Shown here: in pieces, positions 33,745-41,706 of the stretch
How the letters are laid out: each line of letters begins with the position of its first letter
Numbering within the stretch: the first letter of the stretch is position 1
Source of the DNA: Phocaeicola intestinalis
GTDB lineage: Bacteria; Bacteroidota; Bacteroidia; Bacteroidales; Bacteroidaceae
Length of the DNA stretch: 64,000 bases
Reading direction: 5' to 3'
Assembly: GCF_014837065.1 (NCBI RefSeq)
Contig: NZ_JACSPP010000009.1
Location: 1 to 64,000, forward strand
Position numbers and translations under genes: made by a program
The notes under the pieces: generated by a model
The model's database searches: none
What the model was told of the DNA's origin: nothing
Seen by the model: only the letters and a program-made list of their open reading frames with translations

Positions 33745-35916
33745 ATGAAGCTCAGAAACCTCTTGCTGGCAGGCTTGTTGTGCCTGCTTCCCTTCTCTCT
33801 TTTTGCAAACCCTATCAAAGGACTATTGGAACGAATCGAACTGGGAGCATCTAAAAAATTCATCATTCAGCTCCAGAAGAACGCAGATACCGACTTCTTC
33901 GAATTGGACCAAAAAGGAAACAAAATTGTGGTACGCGGAAACACCTACGTAAACATTGCTTCCGGTCTGAACTGGTACTTGAAATACTATGCCGGCATCC
34001 ACCTTTCGTGGAACAACATGACGGCAGAACTGCCCGCTTCTCTCCCACCCGTCACCAAGCCCGAACGACATGAAACCAACCTGAGCCTGCGCTACGACTT
34101 CAACTATTGCACCTACTCGTATACCATGGCTTTCTGGGACTGGGCACGCTGGGAAAAGGAAATCGACTGGATGGCACTGCATGGCATCAACCTTCCGCTT
34201 GCCGCCGTGGGACAGGAATGTGTATGGCGCAACATGCTTGCCAAACTGGGCTACACAAAAGAAGAAACCAACCGCTTCATTGCCGGTCCGGCGTTCCTTG
34301 CCTGGTGGGCGATGAATAACCTCGAAGGATGGGGCGGGCCGAATCCCGACAGCTGGTACACGCAGCAGGAAGCCTTGCAAAAGAAAATCCTGAAACGGAT
34401 GCGCGAATACGGTATCGAGCCGGTACTGCCGGGATACTCGGGCATGGTTCCTCATGACGCTCACCAGAAACTGGGACTGAACGTGACCGAACCGGAATTG
34501 TGGAACGGTTTTACCCGTCCGGCATTCTTAATGCCTACCGACAAGCGGTTTGCCGAAATCGCCGCCCTCTATTACGAGGAACAAGAAAAACTCTTCGGCA
34601 AAGCCAACTACTATTCAATGGATCCTTTCCACGAATTAGAGAATGCCGGAGAAGTTGATTTCGATGCAGCCGGCAAGGCGGTAATGGATGCGATGAAGCA
34701 GGTCAACCCGAAAGCCGTCTGGGTGGTGCAAGGCTGGACCGAGAACCCGCGTCCGGAAATGATGAAAAACCTGAAGAACGGCGACCTGCTTATCCTTGAC
34801 CTCTTCAGCGAATGCCGTCCCATGTGGGGCATCCCTTCTATTTGGAAGCGCGAGAAAGGATACGAGCAACACGACTGGCTGTTCTGTATGCTGGAGAACT
34901 TCGGAGCCAATGTTGGGCTGCACGGGCGCATGGACCAACTGCTGAATAACTTCTACCTTACCAAGAACAACCCGCTTGCCGCCCACCTGAAAGGCATCGG
35001 CCTGACCATGGAAGGCAGCGAAAACAATCCGGTGATGTTCGAACTGATGTGCGAATTGCCGTGGCGTCCCGAGAAAATCACCAAGGAAAGCTGGCTGAAA
35101 GAGTATCTGGCTGCCCGTTATGGAGCAAAAGACGAAAAGATAGAACAGGCATGGATGATTCTTGCCGATGGCATCTACAACTGTCCCTTCGGAAACAACC
35201 AGCAAGGACCTCACGAATCCATCTTCTGCGGACGTCCCAGCATGAACAACTTCCAAGTATCGAGCTGGTCGAAGATGGAAAACTATTACGATCCTACCTC
35301 TACCGAGGCCGCCGCACGCCTGATGCTGGAAGCAGCCGACAAGTTCCGTGGTAACAACAATTTCGAATACGACCTGGTGGACATCGTGCGCCAGGCACTT
35401 GCCGACCGCGGACGAATCGTCTACAATCGGGCGATAGCCGACTTCAAGAGCTTTGACAAGCGCAGCTATGCACGCCATTCGAAAGAATTCCTCGACCTCT
35501 TGCTGGCACAAGACCGCCTGCTTGCTACCCGTAGCGAATTCCGCGTAGGACGCTGGATAAACCAGGCACGCAGCTTGGGCAACACACCCGAAGAAAAAGA
35601 CCTGTACGAATGGAACGCCCGTGTGCAAATCACTACATGGGGCAACCGCGAGTGTGCCGACAAAGGCGGCTTGCGCGACTATGCCCACAAGGAATGGAAC
35701 GGTATCTTGAAGGACTTTTACTACAAGCGTTGGGCGGCATGGTGGGAAATGCTGCAAGGCGTATTGGACGGCGGAGAGATGCAGGACATCGACTGGTACG
35801 CCATGGAAGAGCCGTGGACCTTGCAGCACAATCCGTACAAGGCTGAAGCGGAAGGCGACTGCATCGACACCGCCCGCGAAGCAATGTCGCTTCTCACCAC
35901 AGATTACACAGATTAA
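33745..35916 (+). CDS. alpha-N-acetylglucosaminidase, GH89
   Basis: A 723-residue secreted glycosidase homologous to human NAGLU, releasing terminal alpha-linked GlcNAc. A signal peptide (about 1-20, LFA|NP) is followed by the NAGLU N-terminal domain (LLERIELGASKKFIIQLQ; to about 100), the TIM barrel (LRYDFNYCTYSYTMAFWDWA, WEKEIDWMALHGINLPLAAV, EYGIEPVLPGYSGMVP, NPKAVWVVQGWTENPR) and the C-terminal helical domain. The ATG at 33745 follows a perfect promoter. The last residues TTDYTD and the stop are encoded by half of a family B repeat (ACCACAGATTACACAGATTAA). Next on the same strand is an HGSNAT-like gene. Confidence 0.92.
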   Translation: MKLRNLLLAGLLCLLPFSLFANPIKGLLERIELGASKKFIIQLQKNADTDFFELDQKGNKIVVRGNTYVNIASGLNWYLKYYAGIHLSWNNMTAELPASLPPVTKPERHETNLSLRYDFNYCTYSYTMAFWDWARWEKEIDWMALHGINLPLAAVGQECVWRNMLAKLGYTKEETNRFIAGPAFLAWWAMNNLEGWGGPNPDSWYTQQEALQKKILKRMREYGIEPVLPGYSGMVPHDAHQKLGLNVTEPELWNGFTRPAFLMPTDKRFAEIAALYYEEQEKLFGKANYYSMDPFHELENAGEVDFDAAGKAVMDAMKQVNPKAVWVVQGWTENPRPEMMKNLKNGDLLILDLFSECRPMWGIPSIWKREKGYEQHDWLFCMLENFGANVGLHGRMDQLLNNFYLTKNNPLAAHLKGIGLTMEGSENNPVMFELMCELPWRPEKITKESWLKEYLAARYGAKDEKIEQAWMILADGIYNCPFGNNQQGPHESIFCGRPSMNNFQVSSWSKMENYYDPTSTEAAARLMLEAADKFRGNNNFEYDLVDIVRQALADRGRIVYNRAIADFKSFDKRSYARHSKEFLDLLLAQDRLLATRSEFRVGRWINQARSLGNTPEEKDLYEWNARVQITTWGNRECADKGGLRDYAHKEWNGILKDFYYKRWAAWWEMLQGVLDGGEMQDIDWYAMEEPWTLQHNPYKAEAEGDCIDTAREAMSLLTTDYTD

Positions 35917-35920
35917 TATA

Positions 35921-36188
35921 ATTGAAACGCAGATTTTTCGCAGATTAAGAAGCTGTTTTGAATTTCTCCAAAAAGTTTTTCTTGGCTTGATGCATCCGTT
36001 TTCGTGTGTGCTTTGGGCGATTTTTTGGTCCTTTCCGCTCCTGTTCTTCGTCAGATAGCCCGCTATCTTCCTCATCACAGAAGCGAAAATGCCTCAAAAA
36101 CTCATCCCAAATCATCGCACGATAAATTCAAAACAGCTTCTAACGCAGAATAGACAGACAAATAAAATGACAATCTGCGTTTCAATTT
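35921..36188. repeat. family A hairpin interrupted by a MITE
   Basis: The left arm ATTGAAACGCAGATT (35921-35935) and the right arm AATCTGCGTTTCAAT (36172-36186) are perfect complements. Between them a 192-base MITE (35949-36140) has inserted. Removing it and one TAA copy restores a continuous hairpin with words CGCAGATT and ACGCAGAAT. Confidence 0.8.
35949..36140 (-). mobile_element. 192-bp MITE, copy 1
   Basis: Starts GAAGCTGTTTTGAATTT and ends with its inverted copy AAATTCAAAACAGCTTC, with target duplication TAA at 35946-35948 and 36141-36143. It is about 97% identical to copies at 49112-49303 (opposite orientation) and 62987-63178. On the minus strand it keeps an open frame beginning MIWDEFLRHFRFCDEEDSGL. 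A 3-bp TNA duplication is typical of the IS1031 group of IS5-family elements, so a transposase of that kind elsewhere in the genome may mobilise it. Confidence 0.88.
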
Positions 36189-36203
36189 AATAGAACCATT
36201 TAT

Positions 36204-37274
36204 ATGAAACAACGGCTTCTCTCTCTCGATGTCCTGCGGGGCATCACCGTATTCGGCATGATTGTGGTCAACAATGCCGGAGGGAAATATTCGTACGACT
36301 CGCTCCGCCACTCCGTTTGGAACGGACTGACGCCGTGCGACCTTGTGTTCCCCTTTTTCCTCTTCATCATGGGAATATCCACTTACATCGCTCTACGCAA
36401 ATTCCAGTTCCAACCCTCCCCTGCCGTCCTACGGAAAATCATGCGGCGTACCCTGCTCATCTTCCTCATCGGTTGGGGTATCTACTGGTTCGAGTTTGCG
36501 TGCGAAGGCGATTTCCTGCCCTTTGCCCATATCCGCATCCTGGGCGTGCTGCCGCGCATTGCTTTGTGCTACGGCATTGTCTCGCTGCTTGCCCTTTACG
36601 TACGCCCCAAAGGACTGGCGTGGATAGCCGGTATCCTGCTGTTAGGCTATGCGCTCCTACTCCAGTGGGGAAACGGTTACGCAATGGATTCTACTAACAT
36701 CCTTGCCATCTGGGACACAAAGGTCTTGGGTTACGAGCACCTGTACCATAAAAGCCCCGTCGACCCCGAAGGGCTGACCAGCACCCTCGCTGCCATCGCC
36801 CACACGATTATCGGTTTTCTCTGCGGACGACTGATTATGGAGACGCAAGACTTAGGACAGAAAATTGTGAAGCTTTTCGTTGCCGGATTCCTGCTGGCTG
36901 CTGCCGGATTCCTGCTAGTGGAATGGTTGCCGCTAAACAAGCGCATCTGGTCGCCCAGCTATGCCCTCGCCACGTGTGGAATGGCAGCGATGCTCCAGGC
37001 TACGCTGCTTTACTTCATCGACGCACAAGGGAAGAAACGCTGGTGCCGCATCTTCGAAGTATTCGGGGTCAATCCGCTCTTCCTCTACGTGCTGAGCGAG
37101 CTGACCGCAGTGGTGCTCAACGTCACGGAGTGCAAGCCCGCCGTCTACGGAGCCATCCACAGCGTCATCGGCAATCCTTATGTAGCCTCCGCCGTTTACT
37201 CCCTGCTCTTCGTGAGCGTAATGGGAGCCATCGGATATCCGTTGTACAAGAAAAAGATATATATTAAAATATAA
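36204..37274 (+). CDS. HGSNAT-like heparan-alpha-glucosaminide N-acetyltransferase
   Basis: A 356-residue inner-membrane protein with about ten hydrophobic segments, of the DUF1624/DUF5009 family homologous to human HGSNAT. The conserved N-terminus LLSLDVLRGITVFGMIVVNN, PCDLVFPFFLFIMGISTYIA and RILGVLPRIALCYGIVSLLA match. HGSNAT moves an acetyl group from cytosolic acetyl-CoA across the membrane to terminal alpha-glucosamine, creating the substrate of NAGLU. Here it follows the NAGLU homologue on the same strand, so the two may work in sequence in the periplasm. This function is inferred from homology and neighbourhood. Confidence 0.85.
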   Translation: MKQRLLSLDVLRGITVFGMIVVNNAGGKYSYDSLRHSVWNGLTPCDLVFPFFLFIMGISTYIALRKFQFQPSPAVLRKIMRRTLLIFLIGWGIYWFEFACEGDFLPFAHIRILGVLPRIALCYGIVSLLALYVRPKGLAWIAGILLLGYALLLQWGNGYAMDSTNILAIWDTKVLGYEHLYHKSPVDPEGLTSTLAAIAHTIIGFLCGRLIMETQDLGQKIVKLFVAGFLLAAAGFLLVEWLPLNKRIWSPSYALATCGMAAMLQATLLYFIDAQGKKRWCRIFEVFGVNPLFLYVLSELTAVVLNVTECKPAVYGAIHSVIGNPYVASAVYSLLFVSVMGAIGYPLYKKKIYIKI

Positions 37275-37420
37275 GGAGTTAAAGGAGTTATCACTCCGCT
37301 TCGCTCCGTTAGGAGTTAAAAGACAATACCGTTGCAAATGTGAGCCATAACAAGACTATTGGCTTTTAACTCCTAAGCCCGCTAAAGCGGGCGATAACTC
37401 CTCTAACTCCTTCTAACTCC
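37275..37420. repeat. word-array hairpin, family E (GGAGTTA words)
   Basis: The left arm GGAGTTAAAGGAGTTATC pairs with GATAACTCCTCTAACTCC, and an inner GGAGTTAAAAG pairs with CTTTTAACTCC. A small stem CCCGCTAAAGCGGG lies in the right arm. It fills the gap between the HGSNAT-like and GH92 genes. A weaker relative is at 62524-62618. Confidence 0.8.
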
Positions 37421-37438
37421 CTAAAAAACATCAACGCC

Positions 37439-39745
37439 ATGAAACGATTCAATCCCAACAGCCTTTGGGTTTTGCTGCTGACGGCATTCCTGCCGTCATG
37501 CACATCCCCAACTATTCCGGACAGATTGAGCTGTATCGACACCCGTGTGGGAACAGCGGCCAGCGTCACCCGCACAGCCGGCATGTTCGGCAAGCATACC
37601 GAAGAATACGGACAGACTCTGCCCGCCGTACTCGAACCGAACGGCATGAATTTCTGGACACCACAGACACAAGACACCGAACTGAAGTGCATCGCCCCAT
37701 ATTACTACCGCGACTCGCTGATGCAAGGCTTCCGCAACTCGCACTGGATAGTGGGCGGATGCACGCAAGACTATGGCTCGATGACCCTCGCGGCACTAAG
37801 CGGCACGCTGCGCTGCACACCCGAAGCACGCGCCACACGCTTCTCGCACGACGATGAGACCGCAACCCCCTCCTACTACGCCGTAACCCTACCCGACGAG
37901 CACCTGCAGGCAGAGATGACCGGACGCTCGCGTGCCGCTATCTTCCGCTTCACTTACGAACAAAAAGGCAACGCCTACTTAGTGGTCAACCCCAACAGCG
38001 ACGAAGGCGAAGGCTACATCGAAATCGATACGTTGAACCGACGCATCTACGGCTACAACCCCGTGCACCGCATCTACCAAGGCTGGGGCGAAGCGGCAGG
38101 CTACAGCGGACACTTCGTCATCGAATACCAGAACCAGCCCTCCGCCTTCGGCACTTTCCGTGGCGACAATCTCTTCGCCAACCAGACCTGCATCCAGTCG
38201 GGACAAGGCATCGGCGTGTACGTGCAGTTCGCCGTGACGGAGGGCGAAACGCTGCTGGTGAAAGCCGCCTCATCGTTCACCGACCGCGAAGGCGCCCTGC
38301 GCAACCTCGCCGCCGAAATCCCGCACTGGGACTTCGACCGCACGCGCCAGGAGCTTTCCGACATCTGGGAGCGGCACCTGGCAAGCATCCAGGTAAAGAC
38401 CGGTGACGAGACCGCCCGGCGGAAGTTCTACACCGCCCTCTACCACGCCTCGTTCCTGCCCCGCGCCTTCAGCGATGCAGACGGACGCTACCCTTCGTTC
38501 GCCACCGGCAAGCCCATCCGCCAATTGCCTGAGGGTGAGACTTATTACGAAGACTACAGCCTATGGGATACCTACCGCGCCTTGCATCCGCTCATTAACC
38601 TCCTCCACCCCACCCGTGGCGGACAGATGATGCAGTCGTTGGTACATAAATATGAAGAGGGGGGCTGGCTTCCTATCTTCCCCTGCTGGAACAGCTATAC
38701 GGCAGCGATGATAGGTGACCACTGCATTGCAGCCCTTGGAGACGCCTGCGTGAAAGGCATCCGTAATTTCGATGTGCAGAAAGCCTACGAAGGGATGCGC
38801 CGCAATGCTTTTGAAAGCCCTGCCACGCACGAAGAATACGTCAACGGAATGGGCCGCCGCGCTCTGCAGTCGTACCTCCAGTATGGCTACATCCCATTGG
38901 AAGACAGTGTGCCCGATGCTTTCCACGTCCGCGAACAAGTATCGCGTACGTTGGAATACGCTTACGATGATTTTGTCCTTGCCCAAGTGGCGAAACACTT
39001 AGGCAAGACAGAGGATTATGAGACTCTGATGCGCCGTGCGCAAAACTACCGCAACGTCATCGACCCCCGTACCGGATATGCGCAAGGACGGCATGCCGAC
39101 GGCACTTTCCTGAATGAAAACAACGCTTTCGGATTCGCCAAGTTCATCACTGAAGGTGCCCCTTGCCATTATACATGGTACGTTCCTCACGATCCTTATG
39201 GACTAATGGAATGCATGGGCGGGCAAGAACAGTACATTGCCAAGCTTGACTCGATGTTCAGCCAGAACCGTTATTGGCACGGCAACGAACCTTGCCACCA
39301 AGTGGCTTTCCTGTTCAACTACTCCGGCCAGCCGTGGAAAACCCAGCGGGCAGTACGCCACATCATGCAGACCGAATACCTTGATGCACCCGGCGGCCTT
39401 TCGGGCAACGATGATGCCGGACAGATGTCAGCATGGTACGTCTTTGCCGCCCTCGGCTTCTATCCTGTCTGCCCCGGCACGCCCTACTATGCCCTGGCAA
39501 GCCCCTCGTTCCAAGAAGCCGCACTGACCTTGGAGAACGGAAACACATTCCGCCTCCTGGCACCCGAAGCCTCTGCTGAGAATATCTACATCCAACGCGT
39601 CACCCTCGACGGCAAGCCCTATACCAAGAACTACATCAGTCACGAAGACATCCTTCGGGGCGGCACCATGGAGTTCGAAATGGGTCCGGAGCCTGTTCCC
39701 GGCTGGGGGAACAAGCCGGAAGACTGTCCGCCAAGAGCCTTCTGA
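37439..39745 (+). CDS. alpha-mannosidase family lipoprotein, GH92
   Basis: A 768-residue Ca-dependent exo-alpha-mannosidase family member. A lipoprotein signal (LLTAFLPSC, Cys about 20) puts it on the outer membrane or in the periplasm. The N-terminal beta-sandwich (CIDTRVGTAASVTRTAGMFG) is followed by the (alpha/alpha)6 catalytic domain, with YEDYSLWDTYRALHPLINLL, GNEPCHQVAFLFNYSGQPW (containing the probable general acid Glu) and GGLSGNDDAGQMSAWYVFAA (Asp pair of the catalytic base). This combination is diagnostic of GH92. It probably removes mannose from glycoprotein N-glycans or mannans. No separate promoter was seen, so it may be transcribed with GH89. Confidence 0.93.
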   Translation: MKRFNPNSLWVLLLTAFLPSCTSPTIPDRLSCIDTRVGTAASVTRTAGMFGKHTEEYGQTLPAVLEPNGMNFWTPQTQDTELKCIAPYYYRDSLMQGFRNSHWIVGGCTQDYGSMTLAALSGTLRCTPEARATRFSHDDETATPSYYAVTLPDEHLQAEMTGRSRAAIFRFTYEQKGNAYLVVNPNSDEGEGYIEIDTLNRRIYGYNPVHRIYQGWGEAAGYSGHFVIEYQNQPSAFGTFRGDNLFANQTCIQSGQGIGVYVQFAVTEGETLLVKAASSFTDREGALRNLAAEIPHWDFDRTRQELSDIWERHLASIQVKTGDETARRKFYTALYHASFLPRAFSDADGRYPSFATGKPIRQLPEGETYYEDYSLWDTYRALHPLINLLHPTRGGQMMQSLVHKYEEGGWLPIFPCWNSYTAAMIGDHCIAALGDACVKGIRNFDVQKAYEGMRRNAFESPATHEEYVNGMGRRALQSYLQYGYIPLEDSVPDAFHVREQVSRTLEYAYDDFVLAQVAKHLGKTEDYETLMRRAQNYRNVIDPRTGYAQGRHADGTFLNENNAFGFAKFITEGAPCHYTWYVPHDPYGLMECMGGQEQYIAKLDSMFSQNRYWHGNEPCHQVAFLFNYSGQPWKTQRAVRHIMQTEYLDAPGGLSGNDDAGQMSAWYVFAALGFYPVCPGTPYYALASPSFQEAALTLENGNTFRLLAPEASAENIYIQRVTLDGKPYTKNYISHEDILRGGTMEFEMGPEPVPGWGNKPEDCPPRAF

Positions 39746-39751
39746 GAGGTA

Positions 39752-39786
39752 GAAAATGCGAGGCGAGGGGTCGCCGCGCATTTTCC
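39752..39786 (+). terminator. terminator after GH92
   Basis: AAAATGCG pairs with CGCATTTT around an inner GGCGA/TCGCC stem, 7 bases after the stop. A similar GGTGCGCATTTTTG follows at 39817-39830. Confidence 0.6.
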
Positions 39787-39867
39787 GACACCCCGAAGGT
39801 CTCCGGCGAGGGTCCGGTGCGCATTTTTGTAGTGATTTAAGTAAGTATGCAAAATGAAATGATATTA

Positions 39868-40016
39868 TCAGAAACACAGATTTTCGCAGATTAGCGCAGA
39901 TTCTTTTAATTTACGATTTGACAATTTACTATTCGAGCATTAAATCGTATTTCGTAAATCGAAAAATAGTAAATCAAAAGAATCCGCGCTAATCTGCGTT
40001 AATCTGCGTTTCTGAG
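39868..40016. repeat. composite hairpin: family A outside, family F inside
   Basis: Outer arms TCAGAAACACAGATTTTCGC and CTAATCTGCGTTTCTGA carry family A words. In the loop, TTTACGATTTGACAATTTAC and its complement-like ATAGTAAATCAAAAG carry family F words. So one hairpin family is nested in another. It occupies most of the 343-base gap between GH92 and GH28. Confidence 0.75.
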
Positions 40017-40088
40017 CTGACACATTATATAAACTAATTCTCAACATCTACTTATAACCGAATTATTCACCTAAAAACCAATTTTGAT

Positions 40089-41504
40089 ATGACTGGAATC
40101 TTTAAGACAAACCGACTGCTGCTTTTCGTGCTGGGCATCTGCCTCCTCGGCTCGTGCCAGACGAAGCAAACCAATGTGTACAACATCCTGGACTACGGAG
40201 CCACGGGCGACGGCACCACCGACGATGCCCCTGCCCTGCAACGCGCCATTGACGCCTGCTCGAAGGCAGGAGGCGGCACGGTGCTCGTCCCTGCCGGACA
40301 TACCTTCTTGTGCAGCCCCTTCCAGCTCGCCTCGTATGTCGACCTGCATCTTGAACCCAATTCGTGCCTGCTGGCGAACCCTAACGAGAGCGTCTACACC
40401 GAAAGCGCATTCGGCGAAAACCGGGGCGAAGGGATGATGTGGATTAGCGGCAAAGGACTGAAAAACGTGTCCATCACCGGAACGGGAACCATCGACGGCA
40501 ACGGCGTGGCATTCATGGGCAAGGAACTGGAAGACTCGTACGAACTGAAGCCCGTGACCGACTTCGACCCGCGCCCGCACGTGCTGACACTGACGGATGT
40601 CGAGAAGCTGGTCATCCGTGACGTGACCATCCGCAACAGCGCCTACTGGACCGTACATCTCATCGGCTGCCGTGACGCTTCGATAGACGGCATCAGCATC
40701 CTGAACAACCTGAAAATCCGCAACGGCGACGGCATCGACGTGGACCATTCGAAAGACGTGCGCATCGCGAACTGTTTCATCGAGTCGGGCGACGACTGCA
40801 TCTGCCTGAAGAACCGCCGCGAATTCGAGCAATACGGTCCCTGCGAGGATGTAGTGGTGAGCAACTGCACAATGACCTCGCGCTCGTGCGCCATCAAGAT
40901 AGGGTCGGAAAACATGGACAGCATCCGCCGCGTGCTCTTCACCAACTGCATCATCAAGGACAGCAACCGGGGCATCGGTATCCAGAACCGCGACGAAGGC
41001 ACAGTAACCAACGTAGTGTTCTCGAACATGATAGTAGATTGCCGTTTCTTCTCCGACGTGTGGTGGGGAAAGGCTGAAGCCATTTACGTCACCTCCTACC
41101 CACGCGCCGTAGGCAACCACAAGGATGCCGGCTGGCGTTTCCCGAAAGGAGCGACAAAAGGCGCATGCGGCGAGGTGAGCCACATCTACTTCCATAATAT
41201 CCGCTGTACGAGCGAAAACGGGGCATTTGTAGGCGGCGACACACCCGAAAAGGTAAACCACATCTACTTCGACCAAGTGTCGCTCTCGCTGCAAAAAAAG
41301 ACCGCCTACGAGGGTGGTATCTACGACAAGCGTCCGTGCGACGGCGAAGGCTTCGTGCGTGGCAACACGTACGGCTTCTACATCGACACGGCTTCGGACA
41401 TCCGGCTGCAGTCGTGCAACGTAGCATGGGGCACTCCCCGCCCTGACCATGCGGCAGACAATGTGAAAACGGTCAATGCCACGGGAGTGAAGGTGATGCC
41501 GTAA
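40089..41504 (+). CDS. GH28 polygalacturonase-family lipoprotein
   Basis: A 471-residue right-handed beta-helix enzyme of GH28, acting on pectic galacturonan or rhamnogalacturonan. A lipobox LLGSC (Cys about 20) indicates surface or periplasmic attachment. The pectate-lyase-3 opening NILDYGATGDGTTDDAPALQ is followed by the catalytic strip NGDGIDVDHS (NGD for the usual NTD), SGDDCICLKN (the Asp pair) and SRSCAIKIGSEN (replacing the usual GHG-RIK). The changed NTD and GHG motifs resemble exo-acting or rhamnogalacturonan-specific subfamilies. It converges with the DUF5123-SusD-SusC operon. Confidence 0.88.
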   Translation: MTGIFKTNRLLLFVLGICLLGSCQTKQTNVYNILDYGATGDGTTDDAPALQRAIDACSKAGGGTVLVPAGHTFLCSPFQLASYVDLHLEPNSCLLANPNESVYTESAFGENRGEGMMWISGKGLKNVSITGTGTIDGNGVAFMGKELEDSYELKPVTDFDPRPHVLTLTDVEKLVIRDVTIRNSAYWTVHLIGCRDASIDGISILNNLKIRNGDGIDVDHSKDVRIANCFIESGDDCICLKNRREFEQYGPCEDVVVSNCTMTSRSCAIKIGSENMDSIRRVLFTNCIIKDSNRGIGIQNRDEGTVTNVVFSNMIVDCRFFSDVWWGKAEAIYVTSYPRAVGNHKDAGWRFPKGATKGACGEVSHIYFHNIRCTSENGAFVGGDTPEKVNHIYFDQVSLSLQKKTAYEGGIYDKRPCDGEGFVRGNTYGFYIDTASDIRLQSCNVAWGTPRPDHAADNVKTVNATGVKVMP

Positions 41505-41542
41505 GCACCGTCAAGTTATACCTAAAGTTTCCGAAAACACGA

Positions 41543-41612
41543 ATGCCCGTATTGGCAATCACAAACGCTTACATCAGCAAATGTAAACGCTTGTATCGGC
41601 CAATACGGGCAT
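41543..41612. repeat. long hairpin downstream of GH28
   Basis: ATGCCCGTATTGGC pairs with GCCAATACGGGCAT. Between them AAACGCTTACAT and AAACGCTTGTAT are direct repeats and ATGTAA/TTACAT pair. The architecture resembles the other word-array hairpins, but no second copy is in the window. Confidence 0.65.
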
Positions 41613-41627
41613 CTGTATAAGAAGCCC

Positions 41628-41661
41628 AAAAGAGGCGGTGCATGATGTACCGCCTCTTTTT
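41628..41661. terminator. rho-independent terminator
   Basis: AAAAGAGGCGGT, a 9-base loop, then ACCGCCTCTTTTT. It works in both directions, ending GH28 on the plus strand and the SusC-SusD-DUF5123 operon on the minus strand. Confidence 0.82.
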
Positions 41662-41706
41662 ATTGAAAAAACATATTAAAATTCAGCCTACGGCTGTTTG
41701 TCCTTT

